DNA from: Schistosoma haematobium
Taxonomy: Eukaryota; Platyhelminthes; Trematoda; Strigeidida; Schistosomatidae
Direction: 5' to 3'
Assembly: GCF_000699445.3 (NCBI RefSeq)
Contig: NC_067196.1
Location: 78,916,364 to 78,980,363, forward strand
DNA: 64,000 bases
Shown: piece by piece, positions 34,870-46,114 of the stretch
Layout: the number at the start of each line of letters is the position of its first letter
How positions within the stretch are numbered: position 1 is the stretch's first letter
The notes under the pieces: generated by a model
Told to the model about the DNA's origin: nothing
What the model saw: only the letters and a program-made list of their open reading frames with translations
Database searches by the model: none
Made by a program: the position numbers and the translations under genes

Positions 34870-37285
34870 ATGGGTTATTTTAATTATCTGAAAAGTTGCA
34901 AGGATCCTGTGACAGTGAAGGAACTCAGTGGGTTTCTTGGTTATTCTGTCAAGCTTGCTATAGCGAATACTAGAATCAATTTTCTGAGAAGCTGTATAGA
35001 CAAACGCGAATATCCGAGACCATTTTTCAAATCATTACGCCGTAATCATATTCATCCAAATCATCGTTCGTTAAAACGTCTTACTCTCAATTATGTCGAT
35101 GAAATTAAGTCTAGAATACCAGAACTAGAACGAAATATCTCATCACGCTCACATATATTATTTGATTTGTCAGAAGATCAACGTTTCAATTTCAAAGATT
35201 ACATTGATATTGTGAGCAAAAATCGTACTGAAGATGTTATACTGAAATTAATAAAAAGTCTAAAACAGACCGAGACGCAAGCTTCCTTTCCCGAATCTCC
35301 AGAGAAATTTGTTTTCAATTACTCAAGTATAACATTATCGACTATTCAGCTACAAGCATTATCCCTTGGTCCTAAATTTTGTAGCACTTCCACTAACATT
35401 AATGAACTCAACGCGAAAATCCAGTTTGAAGGCCTCATGCGACAGACAAATGACCTTACTCCAGTGTCTAATGAAGATTTTGAGCATTTTAAAACAACTC
35501 TTGTGGACTGTTGTAATCAATATGTAAATAAAATACCTACAATTAGCCGATTACTCACAAAAGAATATAAATCTCAATTATCAGATCTGCGGAGAAATCA
35601 GGACTTAGTTTTATGCCGCCCAGACAAGGGTGCAGGAATTGTTCTTATGGATCGTATTGACTATGTTACAAAAATATCTTCAATATTATCTGATCCTGTC
35701 AAATTCTCTATTGAGAACGTTCAAAAAGACACTACTGAAAAACTGAACAAATGCTAATTAAAATTTTGAAGAAAATGAAAGATGAGGATATTATCAATCA
35801 TGACCTCTATGAACACCTCAAACCATCTGGTTCTGTTGTACCAAGACTATATGGACTACCAAAAGTTCATAAGAATAATAACCCACTACGTCCTATACTG
35901 GATATGAACAATTCTCCCTATCACTTAATCGCTAAATGGTTAGTTAACATTCTACAACCTGTTAAAAATCATATCAACAAACACAATGCTCTTGATTCCT
36001 TTGACTTTGTTGACTCCATTAGAAATATCAATGTATCCGGTAAAAAAATGTTCTCATTAGACGTCACTTCTCTTTTCACAAATGTTCCTCTCACAGAAAC
36101 CATTTGCTTTTTATGCGACTATATTGAAAATAATAATCTTGATATGCGTATCCCGATACATTACCTTAAAGAACTACTTCTAAGATGTACGCTCAACGTG
36201 CAATTTAGATTTAATGATGTTTTCTATAAACAAATAGATGGAGTTGCAATGGGCTCTCCATTGGGTCCTCTCCTGGTTGATTGTTTTATGGCGAACCTAG
36301 AAAATTCGGTACTTCGACCAATAATTGAAAGATTTCATTTATATAAAAGATATATGGATGACACTTTCATTATTTGCGAAGAAGACAGTGACCTCAATGA
36401 TATTTTGAATATTTTCAATAACTGTCACCCATCAATCCAATTCACCTTAGAAGCAGAGACAAACAACGAATTTCATTTTCTTGATATCCATTTAAAAAGA
36501 ATGCCTGACGGTTTATTACAGAGATCGATATACAGAAAACCCACTTGGAATGGACAATACACGAACTTCCACAGTTGGGTTCCATTAATTAGAAAAAGGA
36601 ACTTAATTCATTCTTTATCCTCAAGGATCAGGCGAATTTGTTCCAACGACACAATAGATGGGGAACTATTTTATCTTCGACAGACCCTCATCAAAAACGG
36701 TTATCCACCGAGATTCATCGATAGAAACTTGGTACCTAGACCCCATGATAAAGCATTGACAGTAGAGAAAAAACTCTATTTATGAATATGGAATTTAAGG
36801 GAGATACAGCTGCTGAAATCCTAAATAAACGGATTTCGAAATCAATGAATAAAACATTCCACGCAGCTAAACTTCGAATCATCTTCTCTAGCCGACCTAC
36901 CATTCTGGGGTGTGTAAAGGACAAACTTTCGCTTTGGGCCACTTCAATGTGTATCTATAAATTTACTTGCTCATGTGGGGCATGTTACATAGGCCGCACA
37001 AAGCGATCATTATCCAAACGCATCTCGGAACATTATCCGGCTTGGCTTTTGAAAGGGGAGCGAAAAACAATCACGAGTTCTATACAGGAGCACTTAATCA
37101 ACTGTGGACATATCGCTCCAAAAGACTCTTCGTTTAAAATAGTTTACAGAGTCAAAGGAACTGGATCGAAGGGGGTTCGAATCAATATTTTATGCACCGC
37201 AGAGGCATTGGCAATCCACAAACTAAAGCCTGAACTTTGCGTGCAGAAACGATTTGTCCAGCCTCTTATCCTTCCTTGGCCTTAA
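34870..37285 (+). pseudogene. PLE unit 7: two frameshifts but the only copy with a full GIY-YIG C-terminus
   Basis: One A is missing at 35738-35742 and one at 36768-36773. Unlike every other unit it has five Gs at 37171-37175. That shifts the last segment into the frame AEALAIHKLKPELCVQK, ending at 37285. This provides the E-A-x-x-I and KPELC elements normally found at the end of PLE GIY-YIG domains, including the likely catalytic Glu. A diverged PLE remnant at 56.2 kb encodes LKPELCVQK too. I infer that five Gs is the ancestral state. Confidence 0.88.
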
Positions 37286-37601
37286 TGGGTATGTTGCTAG
37301 GTTGTTTTTTTTTCTTTCCTAATGCACTTTTATTATTATCCATATTTTTAAATTACTATTTTGCACTTTAAACTTTAATCATTTATTATTATTACCTTTT
37401 ACAAGTTTTCTTGATTATCATTCAGTTTATTATTATGACCTTTGTTGTTTTGTCGTTTTTCTTCATATCTGTCAATCTGTCAATTGGACTATTATCTGAC
37501 CCTTAAATTTTGTTCTTCCTTACCCCTTGATTAGTACGTTAACCTCATTTGTTATTTATTGTCGAATCCATTTTTTTGTGATACAACCCTTTCTATCCTT
37601 C

Positions 37602-37705
37602 TATAGACATACATTTTCCATATAACTATATATACGAATGTACAGCTTAAGTAAATGATTTCGTCGAAAAGAAAATTTTCTTCGCTGAATTCTCTTTTTC
37701 TTATT
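37602..37705 (+). repeat. right terminus of the PLE array (partner of the left inverted end)
   Basis: From TATAGACATAC to CTTTTTCTTATT it is identical to internal junctions and inversely matches 15564-15664. Array sequence stops exactly at 37705, before the second copy of the flanking 14-mer. Confidence 0.9.
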
Positions 37706-37719
37706 TGATGACTAATAAT
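37706..37719 (+). repeat. right 14-bp direct repeat flanking the PLE array
   Basis: TGATGACTAATAAT, one mismatch to 15527-15540. Confidence 0.8.
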
Positions 37720-37847
37720 CACTCTTTTTACTTTCATGCTTTAGATAAAAGAGTTTGCTTGAGGTGTACCTCGTTTATGCTGCCACCTTATCGAAATTTT
37801 TTTTTAATGAGGTCTGATATGTTTTTGATATTTCGTTGTTTCAAATG

Positions 37848-37960
37848 TTGAGATCATGAGTGAATTGAAGCTAGACCATCATGGTAAACGTGTAAGCACT
37901 GGACGGCCGTTTCGTCCTAGTATAGGACTCTTCAGCATTGCTCACCCACCTTTATTTGAT
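37848..37960 (-). mobile_element. hammerhead SINE, 3' half
   Basis: Minus-strand tail and body (GAGATCATGAGTGAATTGAA on plus) followed by the ribozyme. The copy ends just upstream of the ribozyme (5'-truncated, no A/B boxes). The short stretches 37720-37847 and 37961-38449 around it hold nothing else I recognise. Confidence 0.75.
37894..37945 (-). ncRNA. hammerhead ribozyme, intact core
   Basis: The minus strand reads CTGAAGA, a perfect stem II (GTCCT...AGGAC), GAAAC and the CGGCCG stem III palindrome. Stem I (GCAATG against CAGTGC) has one mismatch. Confidence 0.72.
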
Positions 37961-38449
37961 TGGTTCAGTTTTGGTTGGAGAGATAAAGCGATTAGTACAA
38001 TGCAATATAGATGCAATACCGATTAACAAAAAGCGGAGAATCGATTCAAGCCAAAAATACTGGATATTTGTTGTGCCCAACTAAATTACCTAAGCGGTGC
38101 AAATTAACTACCCAAACAGGAAACAAACCTAGGAAATCCAGATACCACGATGACTGAGGTAACTTCAGTTTACTGATTCAGACTGAACCTAACAGTGTAT
38201 GCTTTCAAATCCTGTCACCTTGTGATGTATCACTAAAATTACCTTTTGCCATCATTGAACTTATTCACACTTCTGAAGCGGCTTTGAGTAGATTGGCTTT
38301 ATTTGCAGATGATATTCGTAACGAAACTCGTCCTTGGACAGTATTTGGATTGTTGTCCTCCAATCTAGTTGAGATTTTCTTCTAGATTATCAATTACTTA
38401 ATTTGCTAAATCCAGTTCTAACACGACTAAACTACTCCTGTTACCCCTC

Positions 38450-41160
38450 ATGGAGGAGCATTGGCCGCTCACCAGAATCCTCCACACAGATCTGATCTCG
38501 ACAATCCTATTCAGTTGTTCCCACTTGCAATTCATCATTTTCATATCTCCTCACAATTCCCGATGCACTGTGTTCTCCGGCATTCCAAATTTCCGTTTTC
38601 CTTCACAATTCCAAGTTAGAGCTTGCTTCATGATGCAGTTTGGTGATTTCCACAATGTATGTCCTATCTACTCCCAGAGTCTTTCCCTCATTTCCTCTTC
38701 AGATGGAGGCTGGTTTGTTCTCTCCCACAGTAGGCTGTTGCTGACGATATCCGACCAACGGAAATTGAGTATCTCACGTAGACAACTGTTTATAAATACT
38801 TGTACCATTTTGGTGTTGGTTGTAATAGTTCTCGAAGTTTCAGCTCCGTACAGTAGAACTGTCATGACGTTCGTATTGAAGATTGTCACTTTGATATTGG
38901 TTAAGAGACAGTTGTTTTGAGTTTCATATGTTGTAGAATTATAGGAATGTTGCCCTTGCTTTGCCAATCCTCGCCTTAACATCTACATCAAATCCTCCTT
39001 GTTCGTCGATGATGCTGACCTGTGAGGTACGTGAAAGTTTCCACCTGTTGCAGAGTTTCTCGATCATTTGTGATTGGTTTGATTGGTGATCTCTGTGAGG
39101 TTGCTGGTATTTCCCTTGTGCATGTTGAAGTCTAGTCCAGGTGAGACCGCCGCTACACTTTTCATATTGATCTGTATGGGATAGAAGGTCTGGGAAATCT
39201 GTGAATTCCAAATCGTCTATTTGATTCCGAGCTGTCCATTGTATTCCGTGCTTCTCATTAGATGTGGAGGTCTTCATAATCTAGTCAACCACTAGAAGAA
39301 AAAGGAAGGTGAGAGGGGGGGGAGAGAGAGGAATCAGCCTTGTTTGTGTCTGTTAGCTGTTCTCTATACACGGAATTGATTCCTAGCTGTCCAGTCAAAC
39401 ACCAGAAGAAAGAGAAAGGCAAGAGAAAGAGTAAGCAACCTTGTTGGACACCGGTCCTCGTTTGGAATGCGTCTGTCAGCCGTCCTACATGCACGACTGT
39501 GCATTGTAGTTCGTCGTATGAATTCCAGATGATGTTGACGATTTTCTCAGCTACTCCATAGTGTTCTTCAGTTTTTAATCTCAGTGACTTTCTCATTTGT
39601 CCTCGACCAGGTTTGTGTGTGGTGCTTCAATGTACGATGAAGTTCAGTTGCACTGGTCTATTCAAGAGTTTCTCAAAGTGTTCTACCCATCTGTTCCTCT
39701 GTTCTTGAATCTCTTGCCTTCTTTGTCCTCGACCAGTCTGTCTGGTTTACTATAATTACCCACCAGTTTCTTCGTCGTATCATATAGTTGTCTTATATTT
39801 CCTTCTGTTGGAGCTTTTTTCACCGTCGTTGCTAGCTGTTCCACATATTTCTGCTTGTCAGCTCTAATGCTCTTCTTCACTTGCTTGTTTGCTTCTATGT
39901 ACTCAGCTTGTGTCTTGACTTTCTCTACTCATCTTCGGCTGTTGTTAATTACTGTCTTCTTGTTCTTCCTTTCCTTGATCTTGTCCAGTGTTTCTGTAGA
40001 GATCCATTCCTTATGATGATACTTCTTGAGGCCCACAACCTCTTAACACGTTGAAGTTAATGCTTCTTTGATACTTTTCCAGTTGTCCTCCATAGTAGTT
40101 TTTCTTCTTTAAGTAGATCTCGTAGGACTTGGAACCTGTTGTTGAGAGCTATGTTGAATTGGTTGAGTTTGTCAGTATCTCGAAGGAAGTCTGTATTGAA
40201 CCTTTGTAATGCTATGTCAGTTTGTCTCCTGGTTCTCACGTCATCCATTGACCTACTGAATTTGTTAGTGATGCAAATGTGATCGATCTGATTCTGTGTA
40301 GTGTGGTCCGGTGATACACTTGTAGCTCTGCGTATGCGTTTGTGTGGGAATGTTGTGCCGCCTATGACCATTTTGTTGAGTGAACATCACTTTGAAAATC
40401 TGTCACCATTCCCGTTCCTTTCTCCCAATCACTCCATGTCGTCTCATGATAATTTCATATTTGGTGTTGTCTATTCTGACTTTGGTGTTTAGATCTCCCA
40501 TCAGAATGGTGAGGTCCCTTCCTCAACACTTCTCTATGATTGATTTATGCCTCTCGTCAAACTGATCTTTGTCGTCGTCGTTACTATCATTGGTGAGTGC
40601 GTACCATTAGATAATATTCATTGTCATTCCCTCCTTGTTTGTTTTGAAGGATGCTTTGATGTTCCTGGATCCATGAGTTTCCCATTGTATGAGTGATTTT
40701 AGTGCTCCTATGAATAGCACCAGAGCAACTCCCTGAGTGTGTGGAGCATTTTCCTTTTTATTGACCAGAGTACTAAAGCATCACTCCCGTATTTAGCCTT
40801 TGTTGTCCAGCTTGGGTCCAATGGGTTTCACTGATTGCGAGTACTGCCAAGTTGTATCTCCTCATTTCCGTAGAATTTTTGTTGGTTCTCCTGATCTCTC
40901 ACATTGTCCGGACGTCCCGTGTACCTATAAAAATCGTTGCTCTGGTTGTTAGAAGGGGCATTAGCCTCTTGACTTCCGAAGAATCTTGGCTTTTATCTTG
41001 AAGTGTCATAATTCTTTCTCCAACTTGGAGGATAGAGTTTAAATTATTGAATTCATTTAATTTGGTTATCATTTGTTTGGCAAGATTTTCTTCTACGGGA
41101 GGGGACTACCGACCTCACATCTAACCCTGTTCTTTCACCCGGGTTCGGGACTGTCAGTAA
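38450..41160 (-). pseudogene. decayed RTE-type LINE (APE endonuclease and reverse transcriptase)
   Basis: Reading down the minus strand: endonuclease-like pieces near 40.4-41.0 kb (a GDLN-like stretch and DHTTQNQIDHICI); a linker with KKSIRADKQKYVEQLATTVK (39683-39880); RT motif B LTDAFQTRTGVQQGCLL (39285-39596); a mutated catalytic site DDLEFTDF where FADD is expected (38939-39277); and a C-terminal part with TVLLYGAETSRT and FINSCLREIL (38668-38982). The order is that of SR2/RTE-like schistosome LINEs, usually about 3 kb. Frame changes and stops run throughout, so it is dead. A partial internal duplication lies near 39.28-39.42 kb. Confidence 0.85.
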
Positions 41161-42551
41161 CTCTTGGAGAGCTACTGGAGGAGTTAGATCAAACATGACT
41201 TAGTATATAAATGTATTCATTCTTAAATATCATTGTGATATTGTTATTAGGTCGTATTCTTTGGACAAGATGGCTTGTTAGCAAAGTTTTCATCATTGGT
41301 GTGGACATTATCATCAGTGCTTACTTATTGTTTTATCGATTACCTTACCAATTGGTATACTGAAAAATTTTACAGGTTTTTTTCGTCCGTATATATATAA
41401 TATATTACATTATAATATTGACTTTCGAATTCTAGTCTTGATGTTTATGTTACATTAGTTATCCAGAACTCGAACAATATTGATTTCTCTTATTTCCCGA
41501 TCCTCATAAGAAGACTACTTTATTATTATGCATTCTTGTATCAAACCAGCTTACTTTCACTCAAACTGATTAATAACGTATCAACTTAACTATGTGATTA
41601 GAACAACACACAATATCCTTTTTCTCATCAGTAATTGTAGTGAGTTTCATGTAAATTTGATGACTTCGTGGAAAAAGCTGATAAATGGTTGACTAATGAA
41701 ATAACCGCGTCAGATAATGGACAGTTACATTAGACTAATACTGTCCGACTTAACAATAACTATGAATAGAGTAATAAATATTACGCAACTCAGTACCTTG
41801 AGATGTTATCAAACATGGTTTAGACGAGAGGTTACTGGTCATTTTATTGTAGCGTTCTATTGTATTCTTCATAAATGTGAAATACACGTTCAAAGTGAAA
41901 GAAATTAACCCTCACTGTTCTGTTTCTTCTTATTTAAAAAAATACTCTCCCTGTCCTTTTTTATAATATATTTAAAGATGCCACAGGTATTCGTAGTTTG
42001 ACAACGTCTTTACACCTAACACCTTTGTTATCGAAGTATACCAACCGAGTCAAATCAGAAACGAAGGGGTTCAAAGATAAGCTTGGAAAGCTATCGATAT
42101 GTTGAGAAGCGTTTGGTGTAAGTTGGTTTACAGTTACAACGGATGCATTGCACGATGTATCCACTTGCGATCTGGTGCAGATGTGTGATCGAGCGCCTTC
42201 AGCTAGATGAGTTCAGTAAAATCAATAAGGTCAGCATCATTGTCGAAAACGTACGGAATTATTTATTTCGATGATTTTCTTACTGCTAAATATTTTATGA
42301 TTTTCTTATGCATGTTCTTTCACAATATTGTTAGTTCGTTTGAAATTGTGCATTTCTCAGTATCCTATATTGGCTCAAGTACATTTTGTATCATAACTTA
42401 TAGGAGAATTAAACTTGAACGAAAACCGATCTAAAGATAAATACTATAAATGGATGTAATACATTAATATAAAATAGAATATATTATCAATAAATTTCCC
42501 AGTATTTCTTTTTATAATGTTTTTTAATGAAAAATGAACGAACTGTTTCTC
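41161..42551. other. no recognised feature
   Basis: The first 40-50 bp may be the LINE 5' region. The rest is AT-rich with small frames (41717-41908, 41961-42164, 42207-42434) that show no domain. Confidence 0.45.
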
Positions 42552-42800
42552 TTTTGATTAAGATCATGAACTGATTGATGTTAGACCACTATTGAAAACC
42601 TGGAAGCACTGGACGGCCGTTCCGTCCTTTCGTCAGACTCCTCGGCAGTGCGCATCCAAGATCCCGCTCGCAGAATTCGAACCCAGGGCCTTCAGTCTCG
42701 CTCGTGAACGCCTAACCTACTGGACCACTGAGCTGGTATTCAGTGGTGTTAATGTCTAACCTCAACCAATCCACGAAATTGCGCGACCATCTTCCAATGT
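42552..42800 (-). mobile_element. hammerhead SINE, full-length-like, dead ribozyme
   Basis: Tail, ribozyme block, B box (ATTCGAACCCAGGG on plus), A box and leader are all present on the minus strand. The core reads CCGAGGA and GGAAC, both mutated, and stem II is replaced by unrelated sequence. Beyond the 5' end, 42810-42905 (GATTAGCTCCACTGGTCACG) resembles the interior of the 463-bp repeat. Confidence 0.78.
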
Positions 42801-42925
42801 ACTGAGATAGACACCTGTTTCTATCCGACACAGATTAGCTCCACTGGTCACGGCTTCTCACCAGAACTTCGAGAATTTTCTCACGAAGCTAGTCACGAGT
42901 GAGCACATGGTAATTATCAGTTTAG

Positions 42926-43028
42926 AGGTTGTGGAGATTGTTAAGTTTTTGATTGAGATCATGAACCGATTGATGTTAGATCACCATTGAAAATCTGGAA
43001 GCACTGGACGGCTGTTTCGTCCTATTGT
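42926..43028 (-). mobile_element. hammerhead SINE, truncated inside the ribozyme
   Basis: Tail and body on the minus strand, ending at the distal half of the ribozyme (AGGACGAAACAGCCGTCCAG). The CTGANGA half is missing, so it cannot cleave. Confidence 0.72.
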
Positions 43029-44399
43029 GTTTTGTTCGCCTTCTTTTTTTTATTTTTTTCATTTTATGAGGTCAAAACATTTATAAGAAGTAAATAAACA
43101 GTTGTATATTAACAGGAATTTGAATCAATCAATAATTAATTAAATAAATAAACCAATTTTGTCAAATTGATTTATCATAAATATTCGATGTATCACATTA
43201 TAAACTTTTAAAGAAGAGATACTGAACATTTATCCGTATTTATACATTGTTTTCTTTTTTTTTTAATATTTCGGTTACTATGACAGAAAATAGAATGTAG
43301 ACAAATTATAATCTAAACAAAATATTAAAACTATAGTAATTATCAAACAATTAAATAGGGAAGTAACTATTATAATCATCATCACCATGATCATATTTTT
43401 TGTGAATGGGAACAATGTGAACCAATGAATATCATCAAAGTGTTATGATGTGTTAATCTTCTTTAGAGGAATAATAAAATTACACTAAAGATATATTTCA
43501 GATGGTAAGAGAATTGAGAATATCGATTTCATCCTAGTTAAGTGTATTTGTATTTCAATGCTGATGCTTACATCAAGATCCGAACTCAGCGCCAATCTTG
43601 TCAAACTCCAGAATGTTATCTTTTAACTAAATAAGTCATGATAGCCCCAGACAACCTATGAAGTAGATATGATGTTCAAATTCTATTTTGATTATCAACC
43701 ATAGGGAAAAAGAAATCTTTAGAAAAAAATATATTATAAAGGCTCAACCATGCGAAAATATGCTCCTTGACGACATGTTTGACCTTAATAAGAGTAGGGG
43801 TGGTTGGATGAGAACACAGACAAGAACTGGTCGATTTACCATTTCGACATCCCAGCCAAACCTACGAACTATGTGCGACTTGTCGAAACACCCATTTTCT
43901 AAACCAAGGAAATACACTTTTTGCAAATGACGTGCAAAACGGCCACCACAACCCACTTATAATCAGGTCTAATATTGGACAGACTGCACGGAACAAACAT
44001 GTCCTACAGTTGCCTTCAAAACTTTTCTATACTGAATCTGCAAGATATATTTTTTCTCATGGCTTTCCCAATAAGCAAGATGGACTGCTAAATTACACAC
44101 CATTAACTCAACCGTGACGAGCAGGTGACTTTCGTAACTGTCCACCAATTCGAAATAACGATTTTCTTGGTCTTCAGAAATCCTTGTTAAAGTCATAGTC
44201 GATACAATCAGTGACCCATACTAAAATATAGTCCAGTCACCTCTAAGATACATAACATCGATAAGTACGTTCTTGGGTGTTTTTTACACTCCATGCTACC
44301 CTTTTAAACTTGTTACTTACCAATTAACGTTCAGTTCCAAATAAAATTTCCGCCTTAAGAACCTTAGCTTTACTAGCCAAACCATTTTTCATACTTCAC
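43029..44399. other. no recognised feature
   Basis: T-rich and AT-rich start. Small frames (43688-43930, 43932-44117 plus) are less AT-rich and could belong to the 5' part of the CR1-like fragment that follows, but no domain is visible. Confidence 0.4.
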
Positions 44400-44890
44400 A
44401 CTGAAACATGGTCTCTCTCGCAGTGTCTTATTCAGAATTAAATTTCCAGAATTACCGACTCTACCCCTGTAACAGAGAGATTAAGGGAGTGGGTAGCTGT
44501 CTTATATATGTCTTGGATTCCCTAACAATTAACAAAGTTGAAGGCGGCGTCCTTAGTTGTTTGACTGAATCGGTCTGGATATCAATCAACACTGAATCAT
44601 GGTCTACTCCTAGAATGCATATACAGAGCTCCTGATAGTTCGGATGATGGAAATGATCTTATTACCAATGCATTTATACATGCATCTGATCTAAACTACA
44701 AGGCTGAGTTTATTACAGGAGATTTCAATTACCCTGGAATAAACTGGAATACTGGTAGTTGTCAGTCATGTAATGATGAATCTTCAGCATCCATTAACAT
44801 AGAATGCTGATCACAGTGAGGTCATAACCCAACAAGGCGTGATAATACACCTGAGCTAATACTTGGTGGAGATATAAACATAAATTGATG
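44400..44890 (+). pseudogene. CR1-type LINE fragment (APE endonuclease domain)
   Basis: Plus-strand pieces read LNSLTESVW-like text (SCLTESVWISIN), then in another frame CIYRAPDSSDDGNDL, FITGDFNYPGINW and a TRRDNTPELIL tail. The order CIYRAP, GDFNYP-I-W, DNTPELIL is that of the apurinic endonuclease of CR1-clade LINEs (SR1/Perere-like in schistosomes). Stops and a frame change show decay, and no RT follows. Confidence 0.75.
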
Positions 44891-45077
44891 GTAAATATGT
44901 AGCGTTTTGTGAGGTTTGACTTACTATTACAAATTATTATCATCATTCTGATGATATCACCAACAGTGATAAATCTTCACTGACTAAGATGGAAAGGATA
45001 TATGTTACGTGTTCCTAATCACAACCTTACTTGATCATATGTTTCGATGTTATTTTTTATACCTTGTTACCATTAAT

Positions 45078-45316
45078 ACTATTATCATTTCACTTGTTGA
45101 AATCATGAGTCAATTGAAGCTAGACCACCATGGAAAACCTGGAAGCACTGGACGGTCGTTTCGTGGGTGCGCGCTGCTGAGGAGTCCAATACTGGGACGA
45201 AACGACCGTCCAGTGCTTCCAGGTTTTCCATGGTGGTCTAGCTTCAATTGACTCATGATTTCAACCAGTGAAATTTCTAAAATCTCTACAAAATCCATTA
45301 TGACTATTATTATTTC
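45078..45316. mobile_element. fold-back hammerhead SINE with 14-bp direct repeats
   Basis: Two perfect 69-nt inverted arms, 45096-45164 and 45197-45265, enclose a 32-nt spacer. The left arm is inverted SINE body up to GTTTCGT of the ribozyme. The spacer and right arm give a sense-strand 3' half with a complete ribozyme. Flanks ACTATTATCATTTC (45078-45091) and ACTATTATTATTTC (45303-45316) match at 13 of 14 and look like a target-site duplication, although the left copy may overlap the arm by a few bases. Confidence 0.85.
45170..45217 (+). ncRNA. hammerhead ribozyme, intact core, at the fold-back loop
   Basis: CTGAGGA, stem II GTCC...GGAC, GAAAC, stem III CGACCG, CCAGTGC. Stem I GCGCTG pairs with CAGTGC allowing one G-T pair. 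The inverted arm can compete for the same bases, so folding in a long transcript is uncertain. Confidence 0.75.
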
Positions 45317-45837
45317 TACACTGTTTTGATTAATGTTTTTAAATTAACCTCAGTGTTCTGATTTAGTATAGTGGATTCAGGTAGATATATTTCTGTGACA
45401 GTTCCTAATTTACTTATAACCAATCAACTAATTTTGATGGTAAAACTTTACCGAGTAATCATTATATTTCCATTCATATTTAAGCAATTGTCAATCAGAT
45501 GTTGAAATTGAAACTTACGCTAAAATTAATCAACAAATGCTTAATGAAGTTAGTACATACAACTTTCCAATTGTTTAAAACATATTTCCACAATCACATT
45601 AGTAAAACCAACTAATTAATTCCTATCAATATCACAGACATCACTTTGTCATTAACACTAAAAAAATCATTATTGTAATCTCTTCTACTTATTTACATGT
45701 TTGTTCATATTTAAGTGATAATACATTAATCATATAATAACAACACGTTTATACTTGAATAATCTCATATGACTGTGACTAAATTTACAACGAAAACGAA
45801 ATGGAAAAGTAGTCATTTTGTAGTGTATTTTACTTTT
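45317..45837. other. no recognised feature
   Basis: AT-rich sequence between a SINE and a dispersed repeat. Confidence 0.45.
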
Positions 45838-46114
45838 GTTGACAGATATAAGTAGTATGTAGCACCAATCGGAAATGGAATGAATACCTGCTGAAGATTG
45901 GGAAGGTTCAGTCGAAAAAAAACAGAAGAGGAAGCTGAAAGTAATTATAATAACAACGGAATTGAAGGAATTATGAAACATGTGAAAGACAACTGATAGG
46001 AGATGTGTAAATTATGTTTTTGATGTATGGGTTTCATATTTTACTAAAGCACTTTGTAATTTCGTGTTACGTAATCATCTGGCCTTTCTCAATCGAGCTT
46101 TCGTTCACCACAAT
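45838..46114 (+). repeat. dispersed repeat family 2, copy 1
   Basis: Aligns along its length with 61819-62086: shared TGACAGAT, GTATGTAGCA, GGAATTGAA-like, GATGTGTAAAT/AATGTGCAAAT blocks and the end TTTTCGTTCAC/TTTCGTTCACC. Similarity is moderate with small gaps. I do not recognise the family. It could be the 3' region of a retroelement. Confidence 0.65.

Larger units (their letters stand above)
15541..37705 (+). mobile_element. tandem array of a Penelope-like element (7 full units, one 5'-truncated)
   Basis: ORF starts recur at 17813, 20654, 23496, 26341, 29183, 32026 and 34870, a period of 2841-2845 bp. A truncated copy precedes them. Each unit is an ORF of about 2.36 kb followed by an AT-rich non-coding spacer of about 487 bp. 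By eye I found a single substitution between units (C to T near 33272, silent); all other differences are one-base length changes in homopolymers. Tandem arrangement and an inverted end copy are known PLE traits, but so many nearly identical full units in a row is striking. The copy number in the chromosome may differ from that assembled. Confidence 0.95.

Noticed and set aside
15541..37705. CRISPR array or satellite DNA as an explanation for the periodicity
   Set aside because: The period is 2.84 kb with a full retroelement ORF in each unit; this is a mobile-element array.
37552..37737. 61-aa minus-strand frame at the right end of the array
   Set aside because: It is the inverted reading of the terminal non-coding sequence plus flank and has no domain.
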